Below are positions 8,559 through 16,825 of a DNA stretch of 64,000 nucleotides, one piece after another. This DNA is from Salipiger bermudensis HTCC2601 (GTDB lineage Bacteria > Pseudomonadota > Alphaproteobacteria > Rhodobacterales > Rhodobacteraceae), in contig NZ_DS022278.1 in assembly GCF_000153725.1 (NCBI RefSeq), forward strand, positions 154,566-218,565. The letters are read 5' to 3'. The first letter of the stretch is position 1. Every line of letters begins with the position of its first letter. Below the pieces are notes generated by a model. It was given only the letters and a program-made list of their open reading frames with translations. It was not told where the DNA came from and did no database searches. Made by a program: the position numbers and the translations under genes.

Positions 8559-10200
8559 TCAAGCGACGGCCTTCGCCTCTTTGGATTGCGGCACCCAGTT
8601 CCACGGCAGCAGCTCGTCGAGGCGGTTGATCTTGTGGTCGCCGATGCGGGCCAGGATGTCTGCCATATAGGCTTCGGGGTCGTGGCCGCTGAGCTTCGCG
8701 CTTTCGATGATCGTCATGGCTTCCGCGAGAGTTTCACCCCCGGCATCGGCCCCGGCGAAGAGCCAATTCTTCCGACCAATCACCACGGGCTTGATCGCAC
8801 GCTCGGCCGGGTTGTTGTCGATGGCCACGCGGCCGTTCTCCAGGAAGAGCGTGAAGGAGGGCCAGCGGTGGAGCGCGTAGCGGAAGGCTTTGGCCAGTGC
8901 GCTCTTGCCGGAGACCCGGCCGAGCTGGGCCTCCGACCACGCCTTGAAGTCCTCCGCCAGAGGGCGCGTGCGGGTCTGCCTAACGCGCCGCCGCTCTTCG
9001 GCGGAGCAGCCGGTGATCTCGCGTTCAATGTCGTAGAGCGCGCCGATACGGTCCAGCGCCTCCCGGGCGATCTCCGACTTGGTGCCGATCCAGACATCGT
9101 GGAAGTCCCGGCGCAGGTGTGCCCAGCAGGCGGCCTCCCGGATGCGCACCACGCCGGTGGCATCGGGCTCATAGAGCGCCTTGAAGCCGGTATAGGCGTC
9201 CGCCTGGAGGATGCCGCTGAACTCGGCCAAATGGCGGTGCGGATGCGCACTCTTCCGATCCGGTGAGAAGAAGTAGGCGACACCGGGCGGCGCTGTCCCG
9301 CCCCATGGCCGGTCATCCCGGAGGTAGGTCCAGATCCGGCCCTCCTTCACGCCCTTTCCCAGTCCCTCGAGCCGCTTGGAGCGGTCGAGCACTCGCACCG
9401 GGGTGTCATCGGCATGGGAGGCGATCGGCGGTCATCACGTCAGCCCTGATCCGCGCCACGAGCGGAGAGAGCACCCGCACACCCTGGCCGCACCAGTCGA
9501 CGAGCGTCGAGGCCGGGATATCCGCGCCCATGCGGGCGAAGATCTCGTTCTGTCTATACAAGGGAAGATGATCGTCGAACTTGGAGACGAGGATGTGCGC
9601 CAGAAGGCCCGGTCCCGCCATGCTGCGCGGGATCGGGCGGGCAGGCGCCGGGGTCTGGGTGATCTTCTCGCATCTCCGGCAGGACTTCTTCGGGCGCGCC
9701 GTCTCGATCACCTTCAGCCGTGCGCTGATCAGTTCGAGGATCTCGCTCATGTCTTCACCGACGAGCCGCAGCTCGCCCCCGCAAGCGGGACAGGCATCGC
9801 CGGGATCGAGCACAATGCGCTCGCGGGGCGTTGCCTCCGAGACCTTCGGCTTGCGCCGCATGGGAGCAGGTTCCGCGACAGCGGGCTCTGCTTCCGGCTC
9901 CTCCTCGGGCTCCCGGGCGGCGGAAGCCGCGACCTCCAGCGCCTCGAGGGCCAGTTCCAGTTGTTCGATCTCGCGCTCGATTTTCTCCGAGCTCGCGCCG
10001 AACTTCTGACGCTGGAGCTTGGCGATCCGGATCTGGAGCGCCTGAACGAGGGCTTCGTGTGCCTTCAAGACGGCCGTGAGCCTTGTTGTCTCGGCCCGCA
10101 TGGCCGCGTTCTCGGCCTCGAGTGCGGCGATCATCGCGCGCAACTTGGCAGGATCGTCAGGCGGAAGGGAGGAGGCTTCGGACATGCGGAACCTTACCAT
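8559..10200 (-). pseudogene. tnpC: IS66-family transposase TnpC with a one-base frameshift
   Basis: The N-terminal half (from 10200, or an ATG five codons later) has the leucine-rich coiled coil, the zinc-binding CPACGGELR and CRRCEK, and LLAHILVSKFDDHLPLYRQ. It breaks off after DVMTADRL near 9412, where one extra C turns CTCCATGCC into CTCCCATGCC. The second half continues in the next frame (VRVLDRSKR, FSGILQADAYTGFKALYEP, GRVAIDNNPAERAIKPVVIG) to the stop at 8559. Without the extra base the protein would be full length. The element can probably move only if a related TnpC is supplied, for example by the second IS66 copy. Confidence 0.88.
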
Positions 10201-10245
10201 CCCGTGCGGTCCATAACCAGTAAAACAAGGGGTTTGAGAGAAGTA

Positions 10246-10593
10246 TCAGCTCACCCGAGCGGGAGGCGCACCCCAGTCCGGGCGGCGCCAGTCGATGCCT
10301 TCCCAGAGCATCGCCAGCTGCGCCGAGGTCAGCCTTGCGGCGCCGTCGCCGGCGACGGGCCACGGGAAGCGCCCCCGTTCCAGGACCTTGTAGTAGAGGC
10401 AGAAGCCCTGGCCGTCCCAGTAGAGAAGCTTCAGCCGATCTCCCCGGCGTCCACGGAACGCGAAGACCGCGCCGCTCGCTGGGTTTTGGCGCAGGACGTC
10501 CTGGGCAAGCGCGGCCAAACCGGCGATCCCCTTGCGCATGTCGGTGGTTCCGCAGGCCAAGTAGACCCGAACACCCGTTCCCGGTCCGATCAT
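10246..10593 (-). CDS. tnpB: IS66-family accessory protein TnpB (Orf2)
   Basis: A 115-residue protein with the IS66 Orf2 signature: VRVYLACGTTDMRKGIAGLA near the start, then GAVFAFRGRRGDRLKLLYWD, GFCLYYKVLERGRFPWP and a C-terminal LWEGIDWRRP. It is required for IS66 transposition, although its biochemical role is unsettled. The chosen ATG overlaps the end of tnpA by four bases, the usual coupled arrangement. Confidence 0.93.
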   Translation of the reverse strand: MIGPGTGVRVYLACGTTDMRKGIAGLAALAQDVLRQNPASGAVFAFRGRRGDRLKLLYWDGQGFCLYYKVLERGRFPWPVAGDGAARLTSAQLAMLWEGIDWRRPDWGAPPARVS

Positions 10594-10958
10594 GCCGCCT
10601 CCACAGCCCGGATCAATCGGGTCAGCGTCTCTCCATCCATGCCGCTGTCGAACCTCAGGCAGCGCCCGTTGCTCAGCCGCAGCTCGACCATGACGGATCG
10701 CGCTGGCGCGGGGACGCTCGCTGCCGTCGGCGCCGCGCTGAAATCCACCGGCAGGAAAACAGCCCCGCGATCCGGCGACCACAGGCCCTTCTTCTTCAGA
10801 TCACGCCGCCAGCCGTAGATCTGGGAGCGCGTGATCTCGTGCCGCTGCGCCACCTGCGTCACCGACGCACCGCCGACATCGACCTCCGACAGGATCTCGA
10901 GCTTCTCGTCTTCGCTCCACCGCCGGCGCCGCTCAACGCCCAGAACCTCGCCCAGCAT
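10590..10958 (-). CDS. tnpA: IS66-family accessory protein TnpA (IS3 OrfA-like HTH)
   Basis: A 122-residue HTH protein: RRRWSEDEKLEILSEV, then ASVTQVAQRHEITRSQIYGW, the helix-turn-helix shared by IS66 TnpA and IS3 OrfA. A basic stretch RRDLKKKG follows. First gene of the tnpABC set, overlapping tnpB by four bases. Intact. A short palindrome upstream (10971-11010) may act at its promoter. Confidence 0.9.
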   Translation of the reverse strand: MLGEVLGVERRRRWSEDEKLEILSEVDVGGASVTQVAQRHEITRSQIYGWRRDLKKKGLWSPDRGAVFLPVDFSAAPTAASVPAPARSVMVELRLSNGRCLRFDSGMDGETLTRLIRAVEAA

Positions 10959-10970
10959 GGCCCCTCCAAA

Positions 10971-11010
10971 TAAGACACGTCGTTAAGGACGTCGTTATGC
11001 ACGTGTCTTA
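10971..11010. repeat. 10-bp inverted repeat upstream of IS66 tnpA
   Basis: TAAGACACGT (10971-10980) pairs with ACGTGTCTTA (11001-11010). It lies inside the IS66 element, between its right end and tnpA, so it is a candidate operator or transposase-binding site rather than the terminal repeat. Confidence 0.45.
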
Positions 11011-11056
11011 GCTCGGAACCCCGCTGTCAGGCAGGCGGCCTCAATCGGGCGGTTAC

Positions 11057-11096
11057 CACCCAGAACGAAACGGCGCCGGTTCAAATCAAGAGCCAT
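11057..11096 (-). pseudogene. Secreted rhodanese, 5' part (start codon and leader)
   Basis: The ATG at 11094-11096 follows a GGATGAGG ribosome site and encodes MALDLNRRRFVLG before the IS66 element begins. This is the charged start of an export signal with three arginines, possibly a Tat leader. It joins in frame to AHMTVLTVAASPLLAQ at 6993 when the element and one copy of the 8-bp duplication are removed. Confidence 0.85.
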
Positions 11097-11191
11097 ATTC
11101 GAAAACCTCATCCTTTGATCGGTTGCGATCCCAAAGGTCACATAACATACGCGCGACGCTACCCGGGAGCACGACACGGTGCAGGCACAGA

Positions 11192-11238
11192 TTTGTATCC
11201 ATCTGTAGCAAGGGACTGACCTGATACAAACGGCTACA
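11192..11238. promoter_or_regulatory. Candidate response-regulator operator between rhodanese and the two-component genes
   Basis: Two composite sites lie in the divergent intergenic space: TTTGTATC at 11192 with TGTAGC at 11204, and GATACAAA at 11223 with GCTACA at 11233. The first words of each pair are exact reverse complements, and so are the second words. The position is right for control of both the rhodanese and the two-component operon. Confidence 0.45.
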
Positions 11239-11284
11239 ATTCTGCCCATGAAACAGAATGCAACGATGATCTAGGAAGGACGCC

Positions 11285-12007
11285 ATGGGACCGCCACCTC
11301 ATATCCTTATCGTGGACGACCACGCTCAGATACGCGAAAGCGTCGCGCGCTTCCTGGAGAAGAACGGAATGCGCACGACCGTCGCCAGGGATGCCGTGGA
11401 GATGGATGCCAAGCTGGCCACCGGTCACTTCGACCTCCTCGTGCTCGATGTCATGATGCCGGGCGAGGACGGTTTGTCGGTTTGCCGCAGACTTGCGCCA
11501 GAGGGTGATCTTCCGATCATCATGCTGACGGCGCTTGGTGAGGAAACGGATCGGATCGTGGGTCTGGAAATCGGTGCGGACGATTATCTCGCCAAGCCGT
11601 TCAATCCACGAGAACTGCTCGCCCGCATCAAGTCGGTTCTTCGGAGAAGCAACCGCGACGAACCTGTGGCCGGAAGCCTCGCTGGGAGGAAAGTCTCTTT
11701 TGCGCACTGGATACTGGATACCGACCGGCAGGTGCTGATTGACGAGTCCACCACCGAGACCCCATTGACGACCTCCGAGTTCAAATTGCTGGCGGTCCTG
11801 CTGGAACGCGCGAGGATGGTGCTCAGCCGTGACCAGTTGCTTGACCTGACCGCTGGGCGGACGGCAGGCCCGATGGATCGAACCATCGACAATCAGATCA
11901 GCCGTCTCCGCCGCAAAATCGAGCCGGATGTACTTAGGCCCAGTGTCATCAAAACGGTGCGGAACGGCGGATACTGTCTGGCTGCCGATGTCGAGGATGC
12001 GCCGTGA
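11285..12007 (+). CDS. OmpR-family response regulator
   Basis: A 240-residue two-domain regulator. The receiver has the acidic pair VDDH at residues 10-13, the phospho-acceptor Asp55 in LLVLDVMMPGEDG, the Thr of MLTALGE and the Lys of LAKPF. The C-terminal winged helix runs from about 140 to 235 (TTSEFKLLAVLL, DQLLDLTAGR, NQISRLRRKIE). Its TGA overlaps the kinase ATG. The signal is not readable from the sequence. Its position between a metal-linked rhodanese and the cytochrome c maturation genes suggests control of periplasmic redox or metal genes. Confidence 0.93.
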   Translation: MGPPPHILIVDDHAQIRESVARFLEKNGMRTTVARDAVEMDAKLATGHFDLLVLDVMMPGEDGLSVCRRLAPEGDLPIIMLTALGEETDRIVGLEIGADDYLAKPFNPRELLARIKSVLRRSNRDEPVAGSLAGRKVSFAHWILDTDRQVLIDESTTETPLTTSEFKLLAVLLERARMVLSRDQLLDLTAGRTAGPMDRTIDNQISRLRRKIEPDVLRPSVIKTVRNGGYCLAADVEDAP

Positions 12008-13473
12008 TGCGCCGTGCGATGAGGTCTCTGAGCGGCCAGTTGATCCTGCTTGTGGTCGCGGCACTTGTCGTGGCCCAGGCGATCAGCCTGTTCCTGTTCG
12101 CTGACGAGCGCACCCTTGCGATTCGTGCCGCATTGGGGTTCGAGGCCGCCGGTCGCGCAGCAAATGTCGCGCGGTTGATCGAGGAGGCCCCGCCGGAGTT
12201 GCAGGACTCGATCCTCCGCGCGGCGAATTCGCCATTGATCCGGTTTGATCTGTCGGACGTTCCGAGCGTGGAACACACCGGTCATTCGTATGGCGGCATC
12301 GTGGAAGGACGCATACGCGCGCTTCTGGGCGATAGCTACAGCCGGGATATTCGCGTTGAACTGCACGAGGTCGAGGGCGCGTTGCGGCCCCTTCCCAATC
12401 TCTCGGACGAGATGACGGAAATGCATCTCGCGATGATGCGCGGAGAGTTGACGGCGGTTGAGATGAACCTGTCGATCGCCATCAAGGGAGCGCGTTGGCT
12501 GAATGTCGGAACGCGGTTCGAGCGTCCGCCAATCCAATGGCCTTTCTATTCGATGCTGACCTTTGGAATTTCCGCCGGACTGCTCCTGGTGGCGATCTTC
12601 TGGTTTGTCATGACGCGCCTGACGCGTCCTTTGCGGCACCTCTCCAAGGCCGCGGACCATCTTGGCCGGGGCGAGGATGTGGGTGAATTGACCGTCGCGG
12701 GGCCGACCGAGGTCAAGGATCTGACCGTCGCCTTCAACCGCATGCAACGACGGCTGACCCGGTTTGTCAGCGATCGGACACGGATGCTCGCAGCGCTTGG
12801 TCACGATTTGCGCTCGCCGTTGACTGCTATGCGTGTCCGCGCGGAGCTGGTTGACGAAGAAGAGACGCGGGACAGCCTCATCGCATCGGTCGAAGAGATG
12901 CAGAGCATGGTCGAAGCGACGCTCACCTTTGCACGGGGCCTTACCGGATCCGAAGGTGCCGAAGTGGTCGATCTGCGCAATTTTCTGGACAGCTTGTGCA
13001 GCGATATGGCGGCACACTGCACCTTTGCCCCGAGTGATGATGTTGCCGTGCGGCTTCGACCCAACGCGTTCCGAAGGGCGCTGAGGAACCTGCTTGAGAA
13101 CGCCGTTCGCTACGGTGGTGCCGCAAAAGTCAGCTGGGCGACCCACGGTTCGAACCTCGTACTCAACATCGATGACAATGGGCCCGGCATTCCCGTCGAC
13201 CAGTTGGAAAAGGTCTTCGATCCCTTCTATCGCCTCGAGCAATCGAGGTCTCTGGAAACGGGCGGTTATGGGCTTGGGCTCTCGATCGCGAGGACAATCG
13301 TCCAATCCCATGGCGGCGATATCCAGCTGGTCAACCATAACAGCGCGGGTTTGCGCGCTGTTGTCACCATCCCACTGGATGAAAGCGAACTAATCGAAGG
13401 AGAAACAGATGAAACTGAAAACGCTCATTCCAACGTTGCTGGCCAGCTTGCCCGCCAGCATGGCGCGAGCTGA
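12007..13473 (+). CDS. EnvZ-like membrane sensor histidine kinase
   Basis: About 488 residues. It has an N-terminal membrane helix (LILLVVAALVVAQAISLFLF), a periplasmic sensor of about 150 residues, a second helix (MLTFGISAGLLLVAIFWFVM), a HAMP segment, and a HisKA domain with the phospho-His in LGHDLRSPLTAMR near residue 266. The ATPase part has NLLENAVRYG (N box), DDNGPGIP (G1) and GYGLGLSIA (G2). An ATG at 12007 gives a TGATG overlap with the regulator; a GTG three bases earlier is possible. The end overlaps the SHOCT gene. Confidence 0.92.
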   Translation: MRRAMRSLSGQLILLVVAALVVAQAISLFLFADERTLAIRAALGFEAAGRAANVARLIEEAPPELQDSILRAANSPLIRFDLSDVPSVEHTGHSYGGIVEGRIRALLGDSYSRDIRVELHEVEGALRPLPNLSDEMTEMHLAMMRGELTAVEMNLSIAIKGARWLNVGTRFERPPIQWPFYSMLTFGISAGLLLVAIFWFVMTRLTRPLRHLSKAADHLGRGEDVGELTVAGPTEVKDLTVAFNRMQRRLTRFVSDRTRMLAALGHDLRSPLTAMRVRAELVDEEETRDSLIASVEEMQSMVEATLTFARGLTGSEGAEVVDLRNFLDSLCSDMAAHCTFAPSDDVAVRLRPNAFRRALRNLLENAVRYGGAAKVSWATHGSNLVLNIDDNGPGIPVDQLEKVFDPFYRLEQSRSLETGGYGLGLSIARTIVQSHGGDIQLVNHNSAGLRAVVTIPLDESELIEGETDETENAHSNVAGQLARQHGAS

Positions 13474-13714
13474 TGGTCCAGGCTCCTGGACAGGTCACAT
13501 GTGGGGCGGAGGCTATGGCTTTATGGGCGGCTTCATGATGCTCGCCTTCTGGGGCGCCGTGATCGCATTGATCGTGTTTCTGGTGCTCAGGCTGCGGGAC
13601 AATGGCACCCGTCCCTCGGACTCGGACGCGCAGGAAGCGCTCCGGCGCCGCTTTGCGAATGGGGAAATCGACGAAGAAGAGTTCCGTCGCCGCAAAGCAA
13701 CGCTCGACGAATAG
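13409..13714 (+). CDS. Small SHOCT-domain membrane protein
   Basis: 101 residues. A signal or anchor (KLKTLIPTLLASLPASMARA) is followed by a Gly/Met/Trp-rich stretch (GHMWGGGYGFMGGFMM) and a second hydrophobic helix (WGAVIALIVFLVLRL). It ends with a SHOCT domain (AQEALRRRFANGEIDEEEF). The start overlaps the kinase end by 65 bases in another frame and has GAAGGAG in front of the ATG. SHOCT proteins of this type often accompany copper genes, but the function is unknown. Confidence 0.82.
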   Translation: MKLKTLIPTLLASLPASMARADGPGSWTGHMWGGGYGFMGGFMMLAFWGAVIALIVFLVLRLRDNGTRPSDSDAQEALRRRFANGEIDEEEFRRRKATLDE

Positions 13715-13779
13715 ACCCCGCCGCGGACGCCAAAGCCGTCCGACGCGACGCCCACCGACACTGGATAGGAAAGAACGCC

Positions 13780-15780
13780 ATGGTCCCGGAAATTGGTCAC
13801 TTCGCACTGGCCCTCGCGCTTGCGCTTGCGCTTGTTCAAAGCGTTCTGCCGATTGCAGGTGCGTCGCGTGGAAACGCCGTCTGGATGAAATCCGCCCAGG
13901 CGACGGCAATAGGACAAGTGCTGTTTGTGGCCATAGCCTTCGCAGCGCTGATGCAGGCCTTCATCGTCAGCGACTTCACCGTCAGGAACGTCGTCGAGAA
14001 TTCCCATTCGCTCAAGCCGATGCTCTACAAGGTGGCCGGGACCTGGGGCAGCCATGAGGGTTCGCTGCTGCTCTGGATTCTGATCCTCGCGGTGTTCGGC
14101 GCGGGCGTCGCCTGGTTCGGATCGAACATCCCCGCCGAGACCAAGGCGCGCACCTTGTCGGTGCAGGCGTGGATCAGTGTCGGCTTCCTGTCCTTCCTGC
14201 TGCTGACGTCGAACCCCTTCGAGCGGGTGTTTCCGCCGCCGCTCGACGGCAATGACCTGAACCCGTTGCTTCAGGACATGGGTCTCGCCATGCACCCGCC
14301 GCTCTTGTATTTCGGGTATGTCGGCTTCTCCATCGTGTTTTCCTTCGCCGTTGCGGCTCTTCTGGAAGGGCGCGTCGATCCGGCCTGGGCCAGATGGGTC
14401 CGCCCGTGGACATTGGCCGCGTGGGTCAGCCTTACGGCAGGTATCGCTCTTGGATCGTGGTGGGCCTATTATGAACTGGGCTGGGGCGGCTGGTGGTTCT
14501 GGGATCCGGTCGAGAATGTAAGCTTCATGCCTTGGCTTCTGGGCACAGCGCTGTTGCATTCGGCCATCGTCACGGAAAAGCGCGATGCGTTCAAAAGCTG
14601 GACCATCCTGCTTGCCATCCTGACTTTCTCGCTTTCACTTCTCGGGACGTTCATCGTCCGGTCAGGCCTGCTTACATCCGTACACGCGTTCGCCGTCGAT
14701 CCAGAGCGCGGAGTTTACATTCTGGGTTTACTCGCGGTGTCCATCGGTGGGTCGCTGGCGCTCTACGCTTGGCGGGCGCCCGAAATGGAGCCGGGTGGTT
14801 TGTTTCGCCCGATCAGCCGCGAAGCCGGGCTGCTCGTGAACAACCTCATTCTGGCCGCCGCTACGGGAACCGTTCTGTTCGGGACGCTTTATCCGCTGAT
14901 CCTCGAGGCTATCACGGGGGACAAGATCTCGGTGGGTCCACCTTTCTTCAATGCGGCTTTCATTCCGATGATGCTGGCGCTGGTCGTGTTCATGGGTCTT
15001 GGTCCATTCCTGTCGTGGAAGCGGGCTGATATCGCCGGGTTGCTCGATCGCATTCGGTTCGTGGTCGTTCTGGCGTTCATCGCAGCTTTGGCCGCATGGT
15101 ATCTTCTGAACGGTGGGCCGATCATGGCCTATCTTGCCATCCTTGGCGCAGCGTGGCTGCTTTTTGCAACCCTACGGGAATGGGCGCTACGCATCCGCCT
15201 GTTCGAGGTTCCCCTTGCAGAGAGCGCGAGACGCGCGCGCAACCTGCCACGCGCCTCTCACGGTATGACACTCGCCCATGCCGGCGTCGCTGTGTTGATG
15301 ATGGGGATGATCGGCTCGACCGGATGGAAGAGTGAGGAGATCGTCTTTGCCGCCCCCGGGACCGAAGTCACGATCGCGGGGTTCGACATCACCTTCGAAG
15401 GGGCCACACAGGTTCAAGGGCCGAACTACATCGCGGATCGCGGCACCCTTGTGGTCCGTCGGGATGGCGAGCTGGTCACGACGCTTTTCCCAGAACGCCG
15501 GTATTACCCGGTCGCGGAAAGCCAGACGACGGAGTCGGCCATCCGCTCTACATTGGCGGGTGATCTCTATACGTCGATTGCAACGCCAGCCTCCGATCAA
15601 GTGAACAACGCCGGAGCATGGACCCTTCGGATCCTCTATGAACCGCTCGTCAACCTGATCTGGATCGGCTCGATCCTGCTGGTGATCGGTGGCTGTTTGT
15701 CCTTGTCGGATCGCCGTTTGAGGGTCGGGGCGCCGCGCCGCGCCAAACAGCCAGCCAGCGATGCTGTTCCTGCCGAGTAG
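13780..15780 (+). CDS. ccmF: Cytochrome c maturation heme lyase subunit CcmF
   Basis: A 666-residue polytopic protein that, with CcmH, ligates heme to apocytochromes c at the periplasmic face. The WWD heme-handling segment GWGGWWFWDPVEN lies near residue 237. Other family signatures are NSHSLKPMLYKVAGTWGSHEG, MHPPLLYFGYVG and GTFIVRSGLLTSVHAFA. The frame is open further upstream, but the ATG at 13780 with GGATAGGA before it and a start MVPEIGHFALAL fits the family. First of a tight ccmF-G-H-I run. No ccmABCDE is present in the window. Confidence 0.96.
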   Translation: MVPEIGHFALALALALALVQSVLPIAGASRGNAVWMKSAQATAIGQVLFVAIAFAALMQAFIVSDFTVRNVVENSHSLKPMLYKVAGTWGSHEGSLLLWILILAVFGAGVAWFGSNIPAETKARTLSVQAWISVGFLSFLLLTSNPFERVFPPPLDGNDLNPLLQDMGLAMHPPLLYFGYVGFSIVFSFAVAALLEGRVDPAWARWVRPWTLAAWVSLTAGIALGSWWAYYELGWGGWWFWDPVENVSFMPWLLGTALLHSAIVTEKRDAFKSWTILLAILTFSLSLLGTFIVRSGLLTSVHAFAVDPERGVYILGLLAVSIGGSLALYAWRAPEMEPGGLFRPISREAGLLVNNLILAAATGTVLFGTLYPLILEAITGDKISVGPPFFNAAFIPMMLALVVFMGLGPFLSWKRADIAGLLDRIRFVVVLAFIAALAAWYLLNGGPIMAYLAILGAAWLLFATLREWALRIRLFEVPLAESARRARNLPRASHGMTLAHAGVAVLMMGMIGSTGWKSEEIVFAAPGTEVTIAGFDITFEGATQVQGPNYIADRGTLVVRRDGELVTTLFPERRYYPVAESQTTESAIRSTLAGDLYTSIATPASDQVNNAGAWTLRILYEPLVNLIWIGSILLVIGGCLSLSDRRLRVGAPRRAKQPASDAVPAE

Positions 15781-15788
15781 GAGAGAAG

Positions 15789-16355
15789 ATGAAACGTCTC
15801 ATTGCCGGGCTGCCGTTTATTGCGGCGGTCATATTCGGGGGTTTTTTTCTCTGGGGGCTCAATCCCGACCGGGATCCCAACGAGATCCCTTCCGTCCTGA
15901 TCTCGCAACCGGCCCCGGCGTTCGACCTCGATCCCGTGCCGGGGTTGGAGACACCCGGCCTGGCCCGAAGCGATCTTGTAGGCAACGAACGACCGGTCGT
16001 GGTCAATGTCTTTGCGTCCTGGTGCGTGCCCTGCCGCGCGGAACATGCCGTGTTGACACGCTTTGTCGAACGCGAGGGCATGCGGTTGTTCGGCATCAAC
16101 TACAAAGACAAACCAGAAGATGCCGTGAAGTGGCTCAATGACCTCGGCAATCCCTACGAACGGATCGGGTCCGACCTTTCAGGCCGGACAGGGATCGAAT
16201 GGGGCCTTTCAGGCGTGCCGGAAACCTTCATCGTCGATGGCGATGGTACTGTTCTGTTTCGCTATGTCGGGCCGGTCGTGGGTCCGGACGCCGTCGAACG
16301 GTTCACGCAAGCCCTGAAGCAGGCAGGCGCACTGCCAAAGGGAGCAGCATCATGA
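15789..16355 (+). CDS. ccmG: Thiol:disulfide interchange protein CcmG/DsbE
   Basis: A 188-residue membrane-anchored thioredoxin that reduces the apocytochrome c CXXCH cysteines. It has an N-terminal anchor (LIAGLPFIAAVIFGGFFLWG), the active site FASWCVPCRAEH, the GINYKD segment and the cis-Pro loop GVPETFIVDGDG, all typical of CcmG. It lies eight bases after ccmF and overlaps ccmH by four. Confidence 0.95.
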   Translation: MKRLIAGLPFIAAVIFGGFFLWGLNPDRDPNEIPSVLISQPAPAFDLDPVPGLETPGLARSDLVGNERPVVVNVFASWCVPCRAEHAVLTRFVEREGMRLFGINYKDKPEDAVKWLNDLGNPYERIGSDLSGRTGIEWGLSGVPETFIVDGDGTVLFRYVGPVVGPDAVERFTQALKQAGALPKGAAS

Positions 16356-16825
16356 GACAGTTGATTTTCGCGTTTTGCATCGGGCTCTTTCCCTTTGCCG
16401 CCAATGCGGTCGAACCAGACGAAATGCTGACCGACCCGGTATTGGAACAGCGTGCGCGGGAGATTTCCAAGGATCTGCGATGCGTCGTCTGTCAAAACCA
16501 GGACATCGACAGTTCGAACGCGGGTGTGGCGCGGGACTTGCGTCTGCTCGTACGCGAGCGACTGGTCACCGGAGACAGCGACGCGGAGGTGATCGAATAC
16601 ATTCGGGCGCGGTACGGGGATTACGTGCTGCTCAAACCGCCTCTGGAGCCTGCGACCTACGCGCTTTGGTTCGCTCCGATCGCTTTCGTTCTGATCGGGG
16701 TTTTCGTTGGTGGCGGGCTACTGATGAGTCGGCGAAAGCAAGAGGCATTTGAAGACTTGGGCTCGGAGGATGAGAACACCGTGTCCGAAATTCTCAGGCA
16801 AAACGAAGCGGGGGATGCGTCATGA
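16352..16825 (+). CDS. ccmH: Cytochrome c maturation protein CcmH (CycL type)
   Basis: 157 residues. A signal peptide (LIFAFCIGLFPFAANA) precedes the family motif LRCVVCQNQDIDSSNAGVARDLR with the redox Cys pair, and the C-terminal anchor is WFAPIAFVLIGVFVGGGLLM. It holds the apocytochrome thiols for heme ligation by CcmF. The ATG overlaps the ccmG stop (ATGA), and the end overlaps ccmI, so the run is translationally coupled. Confidence 0.95.
   Translation: MRQLIFAFCIGLFPFAANAVEPDEMLTDPVLEQRAREISKDLRCVVCQNQDIDSSNAGVARDLRLLVRERLVTGDSDAEVIEYIRARYGDYVLLKPPLEPATYALWFAPIAFVLIGVFVGGGLLMSRRKQEAFEDLGSEDENTVSEILRQNEAGDAS

Larger units (their letters stand above)
6994..11056 (-). mobile_element. IS66-family element carrying a nested IS4-family element
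   Basis: The ends are GTAACCGGCCGGTAAGG at 6994 (interrupted by the IS4 element) and, on the other strand, GTAACCGCCCGATTGAGG ending at 11056. The terminal GTAA is typical of IS66. An exact 8-bp direct repeat CACCCAGA flanks it at 6986-6993 and 11057-11064, the duplication length known for IS66. It carries tnpA, tnpB and tnpC, all leftward. tnpC has a frameshift, and a complete IS4-family element sits seven bases inside the left end. Confidence 0.9.

Noticed and set aside
10971..11010. TAAGACACGT/ACGTGTCTTA taken as the end of the first IS66
   Set aside because: No flanking duplication fits there, whereas 6994 and 11056 have matching GTAACCG ends and an exact 8-bp duplication that restores a gene.
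11893..13338. 481-residue frame opposite the histidine kinase
   Set aside because: Shadow of the kinase; composition is His/Arg/Gln-rich noise without motifs.
13501..13779. 93-codon N-terminal extension of ccmF
   Set aside because: It overlaps the SHOCT gene in another frame and has no membrane or family character. The ATG at 13780 with a ribosome site fits CcmF.
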